64,000 bases of DNA from an uncultured Lachnospiraceae bacterium (lineage in GTDB: Bacteria > Bacillota > Clostridia > Lachnospirales > Lachnospiraceae), in contig CAMUAR010000007.1 of NCBI GenBank assembly GCA_947086895.1, positions 1-64,000 on the forward strand, in the 5' to 3' direction. Of this stretch, positions 61,670 to 64,000 are shown one piece after another. The position numbers and the translations under genes are program-made. Under the pieces are notes generated by a model, which made no database searches, was not told the DNA's origin, and worked only from the letters and a program-made list of their open reading frames with translations. How positions within the stretch are numbered: position 1 is the first letter of the stretch; the number at the start of each line of letters is the position of its first letter.

Positions 61670-62152
61670 TTAAAGAGGCTTTTTCATTATGCTCATACTT
61701 TCTTCGAATTTGGCGCCATTATAATAATTCGTTGTGTAAAGAACATCAAATCCAGCTTTTTTATAATAATCTACATGGGACAAGGTACAAAGATACAAAA
61801 AGTCAAATCCGATACTTTTGGCATAATTGCATATTTTGCTGATAAAAGCCAGCCCAACATGCTGATTCCTGTATTTTTCATCCACAAACAAAAAATCCAG
61901 CCATGGTGAATTGCTGTCATTCTCTGCACAGCTTTCTTTTACGATTGCAGCAAAGCCAATAACCTTATGATTCAAAATTGCTGTATATACTTTCTCATAC
62001 TCCTCAAAAGCATAGTCAGACAACAATTCCGCAAGATAAGAACCTGTTCCCTGAAATGAACAGGTCTTCGCATAGCAGATTAAGTCTTTCATTAATATTG
62101 CAGATGTACTAACATCTACAATATCATAATTCATAATATCCTTATTTTCCAT
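61670..62152 (-). CDS. GNAT-family N-acetyltransferase
   Basis: A 160-residue GNAT protein. The acetyl-CoA-binding strand-loop reads LDFLFVDEKYRNQHVGLAFI (about residues 87-106), where the usual R-x-x-G-x-G/A is R-N-Q-H-V-G, and YYKKAGFDVLYTTNYY marks the C-terminal part. The acceptor is unknown; this subgroup often acts on small molecules or antibiotics but nothing here specifies it. The context gives no further clue. Confidence 0.8.
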   Translation of the reverse strand: MENKDIMNYDIVDVSTSAILMKDLICYAKTCSFQGTGSYLAELLSDYAFEEYEKVYTAILNHKVIGFAAIVKESCAENDSNSPWLDFLFVDEKYRNQHVGLAFISKICNYAKSIGFDFLYLCTLSHVDYYKKAGFDVLYTTNYYNGAKFEESMSIMKKPL

Positions 62153-62255
62153 TCCTATAATCCACCTTTCTGCGAAAAGTACTTATAAAGTTATAAACCG
62201 TTTTCTCATTCCGCTTGTTGTGCTTCTTATAATATACATTGCCGTTTCAATAACA

Positions 62256-62281
62256 TTTCCCCTGCCGAAAGACAGGGGAAT
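62256..62281. terminator. Hairpin downstream of the ABC exporter gene
   Basis: TTCCCCTG pairs with CAGGGGAA around CCGAAAGA. No clear U run follows on the minus strand, so termination is uncertain. Confidence 0.4.
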
Positions 62282-62358
62282 CTAAGTGGATTACCAAAAT
62301 ATAGCAAATCCTAATCGTTCATATAGCCATTGCTATTGAGATAATCAGCCGCAGTCTT

Positions 62359-64000
62359 TTAAGCTACTCCAAGCTCTCCCATCTGCGCAGTATACAACTT
62401 GTAATACGCGCCTTTTTTCGCCATCAGTTCATCGTGCGTACCGCATTCTTGTATACCTCCATCGGAAATATACATAATCTTATCACAATTTTTAATTGTT
62501 GACAAGCGATGCGCGATAATAAAAGATGTCCGTCCTTGTAACATCGCGTTTAATCCCTGCTGCAGCGCCTTTTCCGTCTGGACATCAATACTTGACGTCG
62601 CCTCGTCAAGCACTAAAATCGCCGGGTCAGAAAGCAATGTGCGCGCAAAACTGATCAACTGCCGCTGCCCCTGCGACAAAAGAGAGCCGCGCTCCTTTAC
62701 TTCTGTCTGATAGCCGTCTGCCATCGATTCAATAAAGGAATCTGCACAGACTACTTTTGACGCTTCTTTGATCTCTTCTGCTGTGGCATCCAGTTTGCCA
62801 TAACGGATATTATCCTCGATTGTCCCGCTGAAAATAAAGCTGTCCTGCAGCATAATACCCATCTGAGACCGAAGAGAATGTAGCGTCACTTTGGAAATAT
62901 CCTGGTCATCCACCAGCACACGCCCGCTTGTAACATTGTAAAAGCGCGAAATAAGATTGACAATCGTACTTTTTCCCGCGCCGGTCGGTCCTACCAAAGC
63001 GACACTCTCCCCCGGGTTTACCGTAAAAGAAACATGCTCCAGCACATGCTGCCCCGGCTCATAGCCAAAACATACATCATCAAATGTAACTTTTCCCTTA
63101 ATTTTGGGCAGCTCGCCCGCTCCAGGCTCGTCGTCAACGGTTACTGGCTCATCCAATGTCTCAAAAATGCGTTCCAGATAAGCAATATTATTGATAAAGT
63201 TATTAAAAATATTGCCCAGGTTCATAATCGGCTGCCAAAATCTTGATGCGTAGGAACTGATTGCGACAATCGTTCCGAGCGACACGGCTTCTGGTCCTAA
63301 AACAAGCAGACCGACCGCAAAAATCGCCGCGCGCACAACAACTGCTATATCGTCGATCGCAGGCCAGACAAGGTTTGAATATCTGATCGCTCCCATCCAT
63401 GCATCTTTGCATTTTCCCGAAAGCGTCTCAAAAATTTCTGCGTTTTCTTCCTCGCGCGCAAAGATCTGCGTAATGCGCGCGCCTGCAATATTTTCCTGCA
63501 AATAGGCGTTTAAGTTTGAATTTTTATTTGAAACCTGCTGCCACGCTCTTCTTTGATGTTTCTTAATATAGGATAGAACCGCCGCAAGCACTGGAACACC
63601 AGCAAACACAACAAAAGAAAGCTTTACATCCACAAGAAGCATAAAAATTACAATAAACACCATATTAAGTATTTCAAGCACAACATTAATCAGTCCATTG
63701 GAAAGCATATCCGATACAGAATTCACGTAATTGACAACGCGAATCATAATTTTTCCATGCGGTCTGTCATCGTAGTACTGAAATGGCAATTTTTGCAGAT
63801 GAGCAAATAAATCTTTGCGAATATCAAAAATAATGCTCTGCCCTACCACGGTCATAATGCGCGAACGTATTGTGGAAAATGCAATGCTGACTATGTATGT
63901 TACAGCAAGCAAAATCACTAATCCGACAAGCATTTTTTTGTCTTTCTGCGGAATTGCTTCATCGAGCGCCTTCTGCACAATCACGGGGTTTAACAATCCG
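62359..64000 (-). CDS. ABC exporter subunit with fused membrane and ATPase domains (partial)
   Basis: The open frame runs off the right edge; 547 codons are visible and a few dozen N-terminal ones are missing. Membrane domain with about five of six helices (visible residues 1-250), then the ATPase: Walker A VGPTGAGKST, Q loop MGIMLQDSFIFSGT, signature LLSQGQRQLISF, Walker B ILVLDEATSSID and IAHRLSTI. This is the heterodimeric exporter layout; such genes usually come in pairs, so a partner may lie just beyond the edge. The substrate is unknown. Fifteen in-frame codons follow the TAA stop before a second stop. Confidence 0.9.
   Translation of the reverse strand, partial: GLLNPVIVQKALDEAIPQKDKKMLVGLVILLAVTYIVSIAFSTIRSRIMTVVGQSIIFDIRKDLFAHLQKLPFQYYDDRPHGKIMIRVVNYVNSVSDMLSNGLINVVLEILNMVFIVIFMLLVDVKLSFVVFAGVPVLAAVLSYIKKHQRRAWQQVSNKNSNLNAYLQENIAGARITQIFAREEENAEIFETLSGKCKDAWMGAIRYSNLVWPAIDDIAVVVRAAIFAVGLLVLGPEAVSLGTIVAISSYASRFWQPIMNLGNIFNNFINNIAYLERIFETLDEPVTVDDEPGAGELPKIKGKVTFDDVCFGYEPGQHVLEHVSFTVNPGESVALVGPTGAGKSTIVNLISRFYNVTSGRVLVDDQDISKVTLHSLRSQMGIMLQDSFIFSGTIEDNIRYGKLDATAEEIKEASKVVCADSFIESMADGYQTEVKERGSLLSQGQRQLISFARTLLSDPAILVLDEATSSIDVQTEKALQQGLNAMLQGRTSFIIAHRLSTIKNCDKIMYISDGGIQECGTHDELMAKKGAYYKLYTAQMGELGVA

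Overview
The window looks like chromosomal DNA of a low-GC, spore-forming Firmicute of the class Clostridia, most like Lachnospiraceae. The evidence is spoVAD/spoVAE and spoIID, a cellobiose phosphorylase, strong AGGAGG-type ribosome binding sites, and a citrate synthase of the homocitrate-synthase fold beside an isocitrate dehydrogenase. No rRNA, tRNA, CRISPR array or intact transposase gene was seen.

Layout. 0-4 kb (minus strand): tRNA t6A genes tsaE and tsaB with rimI, a YcxB-like membrane protein, and an FMN-riboswitch-controlled riboflavin transporter gene (ribU). 4-6.4 kb: an accessory patch with a membrane methyltransferase, a broken serine-recombinase relic, a XRE regulator with a decayed duplicate, and modular palindromic repeats leading into upp. 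6.4-9.1 kb: upp and an ABC-F ATPase. 9.2-12.7 kb: an operon for 2-oxoglutarate synthesis (Re-type citrate synthase, isocitrate dehydrogenase, GntR regulator) with a strong promoter whose -10 lies in a palindromic operator. 12.8-20.2 kb: DedA, a zinc-ribbon protein, pyrF, pyrC, a Nudix-like protein, a TruA homologue lacking its catalytic Asp, and cellobiose phosphorylase. 20.4-23.8 kb: a Wzz-like chain-length protein and a PglF/CapD-type dehydratase. 24-29.5 kb: spoVAE, spoVAD, a YihY protein and a very large SpoIID.

30-49.5 kb is one long minus-strand exopolysaccharide operon behind a sigma-A promoter at about 49.6 kb. In transcription order it encodes an aminotransferase, an initiating phosphoglycosyl transferase, a glycosyltransferase, WbpA, a WbpI-type epimerase, a complete dltA-dltB-dltC-dltD-dltX set, WbpB, WbpD, WbpE, an acetyltransferase, a glycosyltransferase, a Wzy-like polymerase, a second glycosyltransferase and a flippase. 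The genes predict a Wzx/Wzy polymer containing a 2,3-diacetamido-uronic acid, with D-alanine attached to this or another envelope polymer. Three genes of the operon carry homopolymeric G tracts: G9 in dltA (in frame), G9 in wbpI (out of frame) and G7 in the acetyltransferase (out of frame). This is the pattern expected of slipped-strand phase variation and is the main discovery candidate. An O-antigen-ligase-like gene and a HEPN gene are divergent from the operon at 50-52.5 kb.

52.6-64 kb holds htrA, pheA, a second copy of the modular repeat, a DUF5050-like protein, an RlmI-like methyltransferase, GtrA, a GPH-type sugar symporter, a SAM methyltransferase, a GNAT acetyltransferase and an ABC exporter cut by the right edge. 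Two further themes recur: a short hairpin followed by a CAGAATGAGAGGA-like ribosome binding site upstream of several unrelated genes, and a family of structured intergenic repeats whose arms covary between copies.
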